Shown one piece after another: positions 1-8,225 of a DNA stretch of 64,000 nt. How positions within the stretch are numbered: position 1 is the stretch's first letter; each line of letters opens with the position of its first letter. The position numbers and the translations under genes were made by a program. The stretch is from contig NZ_JAPPRR010000001.1 in NCBI RefSeq assembly GCF_026719705.1, positions 1,775,255 through 1,839,254 on the forward strand, written 5' to 3'. This DNA comes from Pseudokordiimonas caeni. Its GTDB lineage: Bacteria; Pseudomonadota; Alphaproteobacteria; Sphingomonadales; Kordiimonadaceae. The notes beneath the pieces are model-generated. The model did not search any database. It had not been told where the DNA came from and saw only the letters and a program-made list of their open reading frames with translations.

Positions 1-1067
1 CCGAAGCTGATGGCTCCAGGCACCAGCGCCGCCGTCACGCGGGACCAGCCAAGCCGGCCCTGCAGCCACGATACCGGCGCCTCGATCATCGAGATGGAGG
101 AGGTAAGAGCCGCGAAGAACAGCAGCAGGAAGAAGGCAGGCGCAATGATACTGCCGCCCGGCATCTGCGCGAACGCAACAGGCAGGGTCTGGAACACAAG
201 CCCCGGTCCGCTGTCGGGCGCAAGGCCAACCGCAAACACGATTGGGAAGATGGCGATCCCTGCAATCAGTGCCACCGCCGTATCCGCACCCACGATGAAA
301 AGCGACGTGCGGGGGATTGACGTATCCCGGTCCACATAGGCGCCGTAGGCCATCAGGTTGGTCATGCCGACACCGAGCGAGAAAAACGCCTGCCCCACCG
401 CGTCCATGACAACCGCACCGGTGATTTTCGAGAAATCGGGATTGAAGAGGAAAGCCATTGCCTTCGCCGCCTCGCCCGCGATCAGCGCGTAGGCTGCCAG
501 CGACAGGAGGATCAGGAACAGCGCAGGCATCATCACCTTGACGACCCGTTCGATCCCCTTCTGCACCCCGAGCGCTGAAACAGCGACTGTCGCCCCGATG
601 AAGAGCGCGAAACAGACGAACAGGCCGGGCGCGCTGGCATTCAGCCCGTCAAACGCGGCACTTGCCTCGGTCGCAGTTACCGGGCTCGCGCCGGTCAGCG
701 CCTTGCCGGCATAGGCAAGCGTCCAGCCGCCAACAACGGAATAGAAGGCGAGCACAATGAGCGATCCAATGCCGCCGACATAACCCATGCCCACCCATGC
801 GGGCGAAGCGCCGCCTTCCCTTGCAACAGTAGCGATGGCCTGCGGCGGGCTCAGGCGGCCACGCCGGCCCACCATCAGTTCGGCGATCAGTATGGGCAGC
901 GAGACAAGCAGCACAGCCCCGAGATACACAAAGACGAAAGCACTGCCGCCGCCGGTGCCGACGCTGTAGGGGAAGCGCCAGAGATTGGCGAGGCCGACAG
1001 CCGAGCCGACGGCCGCGAGGATGAAAGTGGCGCGGGAGGACCAGCGCTCGGGGGCCTTGGTGGTCAT
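1..1067 (-). CDS. Sodium-dependent neurotransmitter-symporter-family transporter (partial)
   Basis: Inner-membrane Na+-coupled symporter of the NSS/SNF family; bacterial members take up amino acids such as tryptophan, tyrosine or leucine. About 355 codons are visible from the ATG at 1067; the C-terminus lies beyond the left edge. The N-terminus has the family signature in the first helix (AVGSAVGLANLWRFPY), which contains the unwound substrate/Na+ binding segment, followed by multiple hydrophobic helices and the conserved FFSLGVGMTNLMAYGAY segment of helix 6-7. It starts 22 bp after the kynureninase stop on the same strand, so it is probably the last cistron of the catabolic operon. Because bacterial NSS proteins include tryptophan transporters, an aromatic amino acid or kynurenine substrate is a reasonable inference, not shown by the sequence. 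Confidence 0.9.
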   Translation of the reverse strand, partial: MTTKAPERWSSRATFILAAVGSAVGLANLWRFPYSVGTGGGSAFVFVYLGAVLLVSLPILIAELMVGRRGRLSPPQAIATVAREGGASPAWVGMGYVGGIGSLIVLAFYSVVGGWTLAYAGKALTGASPVTATEASAAFDGLNASAPGLFVCFALFIGATVAVSALGVQKGIERVVKVMMPALFLILLSLAAYALIAGEAAKAMAFLFNPDFSKITGAVVMDAVGQAFFSLGVGMTNLMAYGAYVDRDTSIPRTSLFIVGADTAVALIAGIAIFPIVFAVGLAPDSGPGLVFQTLPVAFAQMPGGSIIAPAFFLLLFFAALTSSISMIEAPVSWLQGRLGWSRVTAALVPGAISF

Positions 1068-1089
1068 CTCTAGCTTGTCCTTTTCAGGG

Positions 1090-2343
1090 TCATGTCACTG
1101 CATCGACCGCGCTGTAAACCGACTTCTTCCATTCGTCACTCGCCATGATGCGATAAAGTGTCTCTGCCGCGTTCCAGACATCCATATAGCTTGTATAAAG
1201 CGGCGTGAAGCCGAAGCGCAGAATGTCGGGCGCCCGGAAATCACCGATCACGCCATGCGCAATCAAAGCTTTCATGATCGGATAGCCGGTGGCGTGGGTC
1301 AGCGCCACCTGGCTGCCGCGCGCATCGGCATCTCGCGGCGAGGCCAGTCCGAAGTCGAAACTGCCGCAACGTTCATCCACCAGCCGGATAAAAAGAGAGG
1401 TCAGTGCCTGCGACTTCTGCCGGATGAGGGCCATGTCTGCGCGGGCAAAGATATCGAGCCCGACCTCGGCAATTGCCATGCTGAGGATCGGCTGCGTGCC
1501 GGTGCGGAACCGCGCAAGGCCGGGCGCGGGCGCATAATCGCGTGAAAAGGCAAAGGGTGCCTTGTGGCCCCACCAGCCGGTGAGCGGCTGGCGGGCCTCG
1601 CCCTGATGGCGCCGGGCGACGAACAGGAAGGCCGGTCCGCCGGGGCCTCCGTTCAGATATTTGTAGCTGCAGCCGACCGCAAAGTCGGCCCTCGCGCCAT
1701 TCAGGTCCACCGGCATCGCCCCCGCGCTATGGCAAAGGTCCCAGATGGCAAGCGCACCCGCCTGATGGGCCGCCGCCGTAATCCCCTGCATATCAAGGAT
1801 GTGGCCGGTTTTATAGTGCACGTGGGTCAGGCAAACGGCAGCAACATCCTGATCGATCGCGGCGAGGATATCGTCCTTTTCTGCAAAGCGGATCTGGTGA
1901 CCCTGCCCCAGAAATTCGACCAAGCCTTGCGCCATGTAATTGTCGGTCGGGAAGTTGCTGCCTTCCATGACGATGACCTTGCGGTCGGGCCGCAGGGCAA
2001 GGGCGGCAGCCAGCACCTTGAAGACATTGAGGCCAGTCGCATCGGTGACCAGCACTTCGCCCGCACCCGCACCGATCACAGGCGCGAGCTTGTCTCCCAG
2101 TCGCTCCGGCAGGTCGAACCAGCCAGCAGTATTCCAGCTTTTGATCAGGTCCGTTGCCCACTCGCGGGACACAACTTGCTGTGCCCGCGCCAGCGCGGCC
2201 TTCGGGGCAGCACCCAATGAGTTGCCGTCCAGATAGATCACACCCTCGGGCAGCGCAAACTCATCCCGAAAGGCACGAAGCGGGTCGGCGACATCAAGGG
2301 CGGCGAAGGCTTCGGCAGTCAGTGGCAGGGTATCGATCTGCAT
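1090..2343 (-). CDS. kynU: Kynureninase
   Basis: PLP-dependent hydrolase cleaving L-kynurenine to anthranilate and L-alanine (or 3-hydroxykynurenine to 3-hydroxyanthranilate). 417 aa, normal for the family. The N-terminal FALPEGVIYLDGNSLG and the central GCSYKYLNGGPGGPAF motif, whose Lys forms the Schiff base with PLP, are diagnostic; WDLCHSAGAMPVDL supplies the PLP-contacting Asp. An upstream in-frame ATG at 2355 exists, but a GAGGAA element sits about 6 nt before the ATG at 2343 and nothing precedes 2355, so 2343 is preferred. It lies 17 bp downstream of the aldehyde dehydrogenase and 22 bp upstream of an NSS transporter, in one minus-strand operon. No kynurenine formamidase or tryptophan dioxygenase is visible here. 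Confidence 0.95.
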   Translation of the reverse strand: MQIDTLPLTAEAFAALDVADPLRAFRDEFALPEGVIYLDGNSLGAAPKAALARAQQVVSREWATDLIKSWNTAGWFDLPERLGDKLAPVIGAGAGEVLVTDATGLNVFKVLAAALALRPDRKVIVMEGSNFPTDNYMAQGLVEFLGQGHQIRFAEKDDILAAIDQDVAAVCLTHVHYKTGHILDMQGITAAAHQAGALAIWDLCHSAGAMPVDLNGARADFAVGCSYKYLNGGPGGPAFLFVARRHQGEARQPLTGWWGHKAPFAFSRDYAPAPGLARFRTGTQPILSMAIAEVGLDIFARADMALIRQKSQALTSLFIRLVDERCGSFDFGLASPRDADARGSQVALTHATGYPIMKALIAHGVIGDFRAPDILRFGFTPLYTSYMDVWNAAETLYRIMASDEWKKSVYSAVDAVT

Positions 2344-2360
2344 GGGGTTCCTCATGAATG

Positions 2361-3779
2361 TCAGGCCAGCGTGAAGCAGACGACCTTGGTCTGGCTCATT
2401 TCTCGCACCGCAAACTTCACGCCCTCGCGGCCCATGCTGCCTTTTTTGGCGCCGCCAAACGGCATCGCATCCAGCCGGTAATCAGTGGACTCGTTGATCA
2501 TCACGCCGGCAGCCTCAAAGGCGCGGGCGGCACCGAGCGCACGGTTCACGTCACGGGTGAAGATGGCAGCATGGATTGTATGGTCAGGCGCGTTTGCAGC
2601 CTTCATGGCGTCATCAAAATCACTGAAAGGCACCAGCGTGACGACCGGTCCGAAAACCTCCGCGCAAATGACGGAGGCGGCCTCAGGCACGTTTTCAAGT
2701 ACCGTCGGCCACATCACAGCCCCTTCCCGCTTGCCGCCCGCGAGCACGCGCCCGCCGCGCGCGACAGCATCCCGGACCCAGGCTTCCACACGGGCCGCTT
2801 CCGCTTCCCCGATCATCGGGCCAATATCGGTGCCCGGCTGCATCGGGTCGCCAACCACCAGCGCTTTGGTATGGCGCACCACAGCATCGCGGAAGGCTGC
2901 GTAGGCGCCCTCGTCCACAAGGATGCGCTGCACGCCGATGCAGTTTTGCCCGGCCGCCCAGAAGGCACCTGACACGCAGGAGGCTGCCGCTGTCTCTATG
3001 TCGGCATCCGCCATTACGATAACCGGCGAATTGGCCCCAAGTTCCATCGCAAGCTTCTTGATCCCGGCCTTTGCAGCAATGCGGCCCGCCACCGCGACAC
3101 CCCCTGTGAACGAGATCATCGCGGGTTCTGGCGACGCAACGATCAGGTCGCCGAAGTCGCTGCCCCGCCCTGTAAGCACGGCTAACCCCAAAGCCGGCAG
3201 GCCAGCCACCAGCAGCTTCTTCACCAGCATCAGCGCAACGATCGGGGCCTGCTCGGCGGGTTTCAGAAGCACCGAATTGCCCGCCGCAATAGCGGGGCCA
3301 AGCTTGTGGGCAACCAGATTGAGGGGATCGTTGAACGGCGTGATCGCGACGATCAGCCCGAGCGGCTCATAGGCATAATAGCCCTGCCGTGCCTCGCCGC
3401 CTGCGAAACTGTCGAACGGGATTGTCTCACCTGTCAGGCGCACGGCCTCCTCCGCCGACAGGCGCAGGGTATTCACACAGCGACGAACTTCCTTTTCGGC
3501 GGCCTTCAAGGGCTTGCCAGTTTCGGCAACGATCATCGCAGCAAAGGCCGGGGCATCGGCGGCCACGGCGTCGGCGGTGCGGTGGAGAATGGCCGACCGT
3601 TCACCGCTCGACAGCGCTTTCATCGCTGCCCGTCCTGCAGCCGCGCTCGCCAGTGCCTTCGCGGCATCGGCTTCAGTCGCAGCGCCGACCGTATCGATCA
3701 CAGCACCAGTGAATGGGTTGACGATATCCATCCGGCTGGCCGCATCGTGCCAGCTTCCATCATAGTAAAGCGACTGCAT
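2361..3779 (-). CDS. NAD(P)-dependent aldehyde dehydrogenase
   Basis: Oxidises an aldehyde to the acid (or acyl product) with NAD(P)+. 472 aa with the full ALDH fold signature: PFNDPLNLVAHKLGPA substrate channel, cofactor-binding ISFTGG, general-base Glu in MELGANSPVI and catalytic Cys in AAGQNCIGVQRI. The GQNC-GVQRI form resembles the lactaldehyde/phosphonoacetaldehyde-like ALDH subgroup rather than betaine-aldehyde enzymes. The longer frame to 3857 overlaps the upstream gene and adds non-family sequence, so ATG 3779, 13 bp after the upstream stop, is used. Placed directly after a ThDP decarboxylase-like enzyme, it probably oxidises the aldehyde made by that enzyme; the substrate is unknown. 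Confidence 0.9.
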   Translation of the reverse strand: MQSLYYDGSWHDAASRMDIVNPFTGAVIDTVGAATEADAAKALASAAAGRAAMKALSSGERSAILHRTADAVAADAPAFAAMIVAETGKPLKAAEKEVRRCVNTLRLSAEEAVRLTGETIPFDSFAGGEARQGYYAYEPLGLIVAITPFNDPLNLVAHKLGPAIAAGNSVLLKPAEQAPIVALMLVKKLLVAGLPALGLAVLTGRGSDFGDLIVASPEPAMISFTGGVAVAGRIAAKAGIKKLAMELGANSPVIVMADADIETAAASCVSGAFWAAGQNCIGVQRILVDEGAYAAFRDAVVRHTKALVVGDPMQPGTDIGPMIGEAEAARVEAWVRDAVARGGRVLAGGKREGAVMWPTVLENVPEAASVICAEVFGPVVTLVPFSDFDDAMKAANAPDHTIHAAIFTRDVNRALGAARAFEAAGVMINESTDYRLDAMPFGGAKKGSMGREGVKFAVREMSQTKVVCFTLA

Positions 3780-3792
3780 GGCGGCTGTCCGG

Positions 3793-5418
3793 TCAGGGCT
3801 TGTCTTTGTGGAGGACGAGGCTGTCGTATTCGTGGCTGCTGACGAGCGCTTCCACAATCACCGGGCCGTCGCCCGCAAAGGCATCCTTCAGGTGAGCGCG
3901 GAACTCCTCGGCGCTTGCTGCCGTTTTCACCGGCACGCCGAACAGATTGTCACCACCGATATTGCCCTTGGCCCGGATGGGCGTCCCATAGATCGGGTTC
4001 TGCTTCTTCTGCTGCTTGATACGAATGAGCGCGAGGTCGTTATCCGTCAGCACCACAAACACGATCTTCAGCTTTTCACGCACGGCCACAGCCAGTTCGC
4101 CAACCGTCATCAGGAAGCCACCATCGCCGAGCACCGCGCACACCTCGGTGTTCGGGCGGGCAAGCTTCGCAGCAATCGCCGCCGGAATACCGAAGCCCAT
4201 GGCGGACCAGCCGTTCGTCATGATCTGCAGACCCGGCTTCGGTGTCGGCCACTTCTGGCCGATCAGGTGCGTGTGGGCGCCCACATCGCAGGTCATGATG
4301 CCGTCTTCAGGTAGCTCATCACGCAGCACATCAAGTGCTGCTGTGGGCCCGAAAACATCGGACTGCGGCGACATGCGGCGGAAGATTTCCGCCTTGCGCT
4401 CGGCAACCTCCATCAGATCCCAGGCCTTGGCAGTGCCGCCTTCCTCCATCAGGAAATCAATGCTGGCGACGATATCGCCCGTCACATCGGCACCGAGCGT
4501 ATATTTGCCTGTATCGAGATCAACCGGAACGACATCGATATTCACAAGCGGCACATCGGGCATCCAGCCCTCAAGATTGAACTCGACAGGGTCATAGCCG
4601 ATGGCAACCACAAGGTCGGCCTGCTGGTGCGTTTTGCCGACGACATCGGAAAGCGCGTGAAAGAGGACACCCGCGTAAGAAGGATGCGTTTCCGGTACCA
4701 TGCCCTTAGCCATCGGGGTCAGGACTACCGGCACATTGAACTTCTCAATCAGCGCAATCACTTCGGCCTGCACGCCCGCCTGCACGGCGCCAAGGCCGAT
4801 CGCTACAACCGGCTTCGACGACGACTTGAAAAGTGCCGTCATGCGGGCAAGGGCTTCCTTGTCCGCCTTGGCCGGGCGTGACGGCGCCCAGGAAACTGGC
4901 TTGCCGTCGCCCGAGGGCTCGGCGCTCATGCCAACCGGCAAGCCGACATGGACGGGGCCAGGCCGTCCGTCAAGGGCAACAAGTGCTGCGTCGTGCAGAA
5001 TTTCGGTCACGCGGTCAGCTTCCAGCCTCGTCGTTTTCTTGGTAACGGGGGCGAAAAGCGCCTGATGGTCGATCCCCATCTGGGTGACGCGACCACGCAT
5101 CGCGGGCTGCATCTCATCCGTAAAGGCAATCATCGGGGAACGATCAAGGAGCGCACCGCCAACACCGGTCGTCAGGTTGGTGGCGCCGGGACCGAATGTA
5201 CCGAAGCAAACGCCGGGTACGCCCGTCAGTCGCGCGGTGACATCCGCCATGAAGCTTGCGCCACCTTCATGCGTGGCAAGGACGAAGTCGATCCCGTCCA
5301 TCTTGCGCATGGCTTCCATATAGTCGACCCAGCCGCCACTCGGCACGCCGAACACATGGCGCACGCCCATTTCCTTCAGTGTCTGGACCAACTTTTCCGC
5401 GACATTTGTGGCACTCAT
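3793..5418 (-). CDS. Thiamine-diphosphate-dependent 2-oxo acid decarboxylase / acetolactate-synthase-like enzyme
   Basis: 541-aa ThDP enzyme with the three-domain order of the acetolactate synthase/benzoylformate decarboxylase superfamily: N-terminal PYR domain (catalytic Glu in THEGGASFMAD), central domain, and C-terminal PP domain with the ThDP/Mg motif (AVLGDGGFLMT ... DNDLALIRIKQ). True acetolactate synthase is less likely because no small regulatory subunit is adjacent and the next gene is an aldehyde dehydrogenase; decarboxylation of an aromatic or other 2-oxo acid to an aldehyde is the inferred role. The start at 5418 has GAGGG six to seven bases upstream; the longer frame to 5487 adds arginine-rich non-family sequence. 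A 133-bp AT-rich gap separates it from the MFS gene, so it may have its own promoter. Confidence 0.85.
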   Translation of the reverse strand: MSATNVAEKLVQTLKEMGVRHVFGVPSGGWVDYMEAMRKMDGIDFVLATHEGGASFMADVTARLTGVPGVCFGTFGPGATNLTTGVGGALLDRSPMIAFTDEMQPAMRGRVTQMGIDHQALFAPVTKKTTRLEADRVTEILHDAALVALDGRPGPVHVGLPVGMSAEPSGDGKPVSWAPSRPAKADKEALARMTALFKSSSKPVVAIGLGAVQAGVQAEVIALIEKFNVPVVLTPMAKGMVPETHPSYAGVLFHALSDVVGKTHQQADLVVAIGYDPVEFNLEGWMPDVPLVNIDVVPVDLDTGKYTLGADVTGDIVASIDFLMEEGGTAKAWDLMEVAERKAEIFRRMSPQSDVFGPTAALDVLRDELPEDGIMTCDVGAHTHLIGQKWPTPKPGLQIMTNGWSAMGFGIPAAIAAKLARPNTEVCAVLGDGGFLMTVGELAVAVREKLKIVFVVLTDNDLALIRIKQQKKQNPIYGTPIRAKGNIGGDNLFGVPVKTAASAEEFRAHLKDAFAGDGPVIVEALVSSHEYDSLVLHKDKP

Positions 5419-5551
5419 TTTTCGCCCTCTTTGTTCCCTTTGCGCCGACCGGGCATTGTATCCCCGGCGGCAGATATGCCCTGACAATAGGCAGGCGGCC
5501 TATGATGAAAAAATAATAAAAAACGGGTTCGATATAACAAAGAGAATATAG

Positions 5552-6850
5552 TCAATCGGCAAGCCGACGAACGAGAACGGCCGCACCCAACGCGGCAAGC
5601 CCCATCAATGCTGATACGACGGCAAGACCGATCCCTGCATCGAACATAAGCCCCGCCAAGGCAGGTGCCAATACGGCTCCTCCCCGGCCCACCCCGATCA
5701 CAAGCCCTGCGCCTGTCGCACGTTCTGCTGGCGCGAAAGCAGTACCGATCAGCGCATACAGAAGGCTCATCCCCGCCATCACGAAGAAGCCGGCAAGACA
5801 GGCAAACAGGGTGACAAGCCCGAGGGGTGGTACAGCCTGCCCGAAAAGGGCGACGGAGAATGCCGTTCCGCCGAGTACCGCAACAATGACCCGCGCAAGG
5901 CCAAACCGCGATGCCAGCATCCCGGCCAATGCGCCACCCGCAATGCCCGCGAGGTTCGACGCCGATGCCACACCGGCTGCTGTAGCCGGGTCGAAGCCGA
6001 CGTCCGCCACGATCTTCGGTAACCAGCTGAGGAAGTAATAGATGCTCATGATATAGAGGAAATAGCCACCCATCAGCCGCAGTGTTCGCTGGCGCGCCGT
6101 ACCGGCCAGCAGGGTACGAACGCCAGACTTCGGCGCCCCGTTTTCCGGCACCGGCAAAACGTCAAGCCGCTGCAAGCCGAAACGCCCGAGCACACGATTG
6201 ATCCGCACAAGCGCATCTTTCGGCTGGCGTGCCACCAGATAGTCGGGTGATTCCGGCAAGTAGCGCAGCATGATGGGCACCAGCAGCAGGGCCATGCCAG
6301 CGCCAAACAGGAAAACAGACCGCCAGTCATACGCCTCCAGCAACAGCCCGCTTGCCGCACCGCCCAGAAATCCGCCGACAGGATACCCGATCGTCATCAG
6401 GGAAACGGCAACCGGCTTCATGCGCGCATTCGCAAATTCAGCCGCCAGGGGCGTGATGATCCCGACCATACCCCCGATACCAAGCCCGGTGAACAGGCGA
6501 CAGGCCGCAATGCTGCCAAGGTTTTCCGTGAAAGCCGACAGCAGCATCCCGAGGGCCATGATGCCGAGGCAGAGAAGCACTGCAGGCCGGCGCCCCACCC
6601 GGTCTGCAAGCGGCGACAGGAACAGGGAGCCAAGCGCCATGCCGGCAAGTCCCGAAGAAAGCAACAGGCCAAGCTCCGTCTTGCCCACACCCCAGGCGGT
6701 GGAAATGCCGGGGGCGGCAAACGTCATGGCAAGCACATCGAAGCCGTCGAGCGCACTGAGCGCCACCGTCACAGCAATCGCCTGCCACTGCACCCGGCTC
6801 ATCGGCCCGTTGGCAATCAGGTCGCGGGCGGCTGTAGTGGCCTGCGCCAT
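5552..6850 (-). CDS. MFS transporter, aromatic-acid/H+ symporter-like
   Basis: 432-aa, 12-helix major facilitator. The opening segment (LSALDGFDVLAMTFAAPGI) matches the aromatic acid:H+ symporter (AAHS) subfamily, whose helix 1 carries the conserved DGFD motif; the loop 2-3 signature appears as SPLADRVGRRP and a second copy-like loop (ASRFGLARV) follows in the C-terminal half. It probably imports an aromatic or related carboxylate across the inner membrane. Its ATG overlaps the TGA of the upstream FAH-family gene by one base (TGATG), implying translational coupling. Substrate is inferred from context only: the operon also holds a fumarylpyruvate-hydrolase-like enzyme and kynureninase. Confidence 0.85.
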   Translation of the reverse strand: MAQATTAARDLIANGPMSRVQWQAIAVTVALSALDGFDVLAMTFAAPGISTAWGVGKTELGLLLSSGLAGMALGSLFLSPLADRVGRRPAVLLCLGIMALGMLLSAFTENLGSIAACRLFTGLGIGGMVGIITPLAAEFANARMKPVAVSLMTIGYPVGGFLGGAASGLLLEAYDWRSVFLFGAGMALLLVPIMLRYLPESPDYLVARQPKDALVRINRVLGRFGLQRLDVLPVPENGAPKSGVRTLLAGTARQRTLRLMGGYFLYIMSIYYFLSWLPKIVADVGFDPATAAGVASASNLAGIAGGALAGMLASRFGLARVIVAVLGGTAFSVALFGQAVPPLGLVTLFACLAGFFVMAGMSLLYALIGTAFAPAERATGAGLVIGVGRGGAVLAPALAGLMFDAGIGLAVVSALMGLAALGAAVLVRRLAD

Positions 6851-7524
6851 CAGGCGATGGTGAAATCAAGCGGCTCCAGCCCCTCGATTTCCGCTCGCAC
6901 ACGGTCACCCTGCAGGAGCGTACCAACACCTGCCGGCGTACCGGTATAGATCAGGTCACCGGGCAGGAGCGCCATATAGGACGAAAGTTCGGCAATGACA
7001 TCGGCTACAGGCCAGATCATGTCGGCGACACAGCCCTCCTGCCGCACCTCGCCATTCACAGAAAGGCGCAGGACAGCGCTCTCGACCGCAGGCGCTGCAG
7101 CGATTGGGGTGACAGCGGAAACCGGTGCTGCCTCGTCGAAGGATTTGGACATGTCCCACGGGCGGCGCTTCGCCTTGGCATCAGCCTGCATGTCGCGGCG
7201 GGTCATGTCGATGCCCGTCGCATATCCCGTCACATGCGTGAGGGCCGCCTCACGCGCGATATCACGCCCGCCCTTCCCTATCACAACAACGAGTTCGATC
7301 TCATGCTGCAGGTCAGCGGTGCGCGGCGGATAGGAAAGTGTGGCAGGGCGAACAACAAGGCAGGTAGCAGGCTTGATGAAGAAGAAGGGCGGTTCCGGCA
7401 CCGCATCGCCCATCTCGGCCGCATGGTCGGCATAATTGCGTCCAACGCAAAACACACGCCCGGCAGCAAGATCGCCACCACCGAGGACTGGGATGTCAGG
7501 AGAAAAAACGGAAGCGTCAGTCAC
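6850..7524 (-). CDS. Fumarylacetoacetate hydrolase-family protein (fumarylpyruvate-hydrolase-like)
   Basis: Predicted metal-dependent C-C hydrolase or isomerase acting on a 2,4-diketo acid such as fumarylpyruvate. With the start chosen here it has 224 aa, the usual size for short FAH proteins. Visible signatures are FCVGRNYADHAAEMG near the N-terminus, metal ligands in QHEIELVVVIG (E-x-E) and the downstream Asp of GIDMTRRDMQ, and the C-terminal LLPGDLIYTGTPAGVG. The open frame extends to a GTG at 7614, but the GTG at 7524 has AGGGG five bases upstream and gives a family-like N-terminus (MTDASVFSPD). First gene of the minus-strand operon; its promoter must lie between 7525 and about 7760. Confidence 0.85.
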   Translation of the reverse strand: MTDASVFSPDIPVLGGGDLAAGRVFCVGRNYADHAAEMGDAVPEPPFFFIKPATCLVVRPATLSYPPRTADLQHEIELVVVIGKGGRDIAREAALTHVTGYATGIDMTRRDMQADAKAKRRPWDMSKSFDEAAPVSAVTPIAAAPAVESAVLRLSVNGEVRQEGCVADMIWPVADVIAELSSYMALLPGDLIYTGTPAGVGTLLQGDRVRAEIEGLEPLDFTIA

Positions 7525-7766
7525 GATACCCCTCAAGGCCAAATATGATCGTGCCCATCTTGGAGGGGCGCTGTCAGGCAAGGAAATATCGAAGACCTCC
7601 AGCGTTATAACCACACCGATATATTAAAGACGACGCTTATTCGAATTTCGCGGCATCGCCCGGAGACTTCCCCTAGGCAACAGTTCCAGCCTGACGTTTT
7701 CTCAAAACGCCGGCACCCACCTGCGGAAATGGGCCGTCAAGGCCGACTAATATAATATAAAATAAT

Positions 7767-7866
7767 TCAATGAAATCAATTACTTAAAGTAATTTGTGCC
7801 CGCTGCCGGCACCAGACTCTTATTGATATCAATCAGTTACATGCGCTTGGCGCAAATTTGGCGCAG
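7767..7866 (+). repeat. Cassette-boundary repeat, copy A (att-like)
   Basis: First of four same-orientation copies. Structure: half-site ATCAATTACTTA, then a tRNA-3'-end-like core CCCGCTGCCGGCACCA with TGCC/GGCA pairing, the 12-bp palindrome ATTGATATCAAT, a second half-site ATCAATCAGTTA, and a tandem GGCGCA-AATTT-GGCGCA. The 70 nt at 7796-7865 are identical to 53425-53494 (copy D). The left arm is more diverged than in the other copies and the right tail (CGAATTTT) is missing. Confidence 0.85.
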
Positions 7867-7943
7867 AAGAATTCAAGAATCTTGCCCCGCCCTGTACGCC
7901 AATCTGGCGGCCTGCCCCGGTGGCCTCCCCTTCTCGGCAATCC

Positions 7944-7963
7944 GGGGAGCACCTTGGCTCCCC
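7944..7963 (-). terminator. Hairpin downstream of the hflKC-small ORF unit
   Basis: GGGGAGC / GCTCCCC 7-bp perfect stem with 6-nt loop, 45 bp after the stop of the 44-codon ORF at 8009. No T-run follows, so Rho-independent termination is only possible. Confidence 0.4.
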
Positions 7964-8008
7964 GCATATTCAACTGTGCTCCCATTACCTGCTTGTCACG
8001 CGGACAGG

Positions 8009-8143
8009 CTAGCCCTGCTTCGGCTTCGGCGAGTCCTTTGCGGGATCAGGCCGGGCTTCTTTTTCAGGGACCTTCGGCCGTGCATTGTCGGGTTTCTGGG
8101 GGTTGGTTTGGGCCGCTGCTTGCGGGCCTTTCTTGGTGAACAT
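8009..8143 (-). CDS. Small Lys/Pro-rich protein, 44 aa
   Basis: A short frame, M-F-T-K-K-G-P-Q start, rich in Lys, Pro, Ala and Gln and ending in KPKQG. It is preceded by a good Shine-Dalgarno (GAGGA, six bases before the ATG) and lies 82 bp after hflC in the same direction, so it could be co-transcribed with hflKC. No membrane segment or recognisable domain; composition suggests an intrinsically disordered basic protein. Function unknown. Support is the ribosome site and composition only. Confidence 0.5.
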   Translation of the reverse strand: MFTKKGPQAAAQTNPQKPDNARPKVPEKEARPDPAKDSPKPKQG

Positions 8144-8225
8144 GAGTTCCTCTTTCATTCTGCCTGAAGTCATTTCCAGACACCTTACGATAAGCGGCCC
8201 CTGCCCCCGCCGACAGCCTCGGAAT

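Larger units (their letters stand above)
7525..8008. other. Intergenic region between block 1 and block 2
   Basis: No convincing gene. It must hold the promoter of the leftward catabolic operon (AT-rich stretch about 7600-7640) and it contains repeat copy A (7767-7866) and a hairpin (7944-7963). Plus-strand frames starting near 7796 are read through the repeat itself and recur at the other copies, so they are not genes. Confidence 0.6.

Noticed and set aside
7797-7814. Boundary-repeat core as a complete tRNA gene
   Set aside because: Only the last ~16 nt of a tRNA are matched; no T-loop (TTCRANY), anticodon or D arm precedes it.
7821-7832. ATTGATATCAAT inside the repeats as an FNR box
   Set aside because: The arms are adjacent without the 4-bp spacer required for FNR/FixK sites; it is part of the repeat.
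7796-8167. Plus-strand frames reading PAAGTRLLLISISYMRLAQIW
   Set aside because: This is the boundary repeat translated; the same peptide appears at copy D. Not a gene family.
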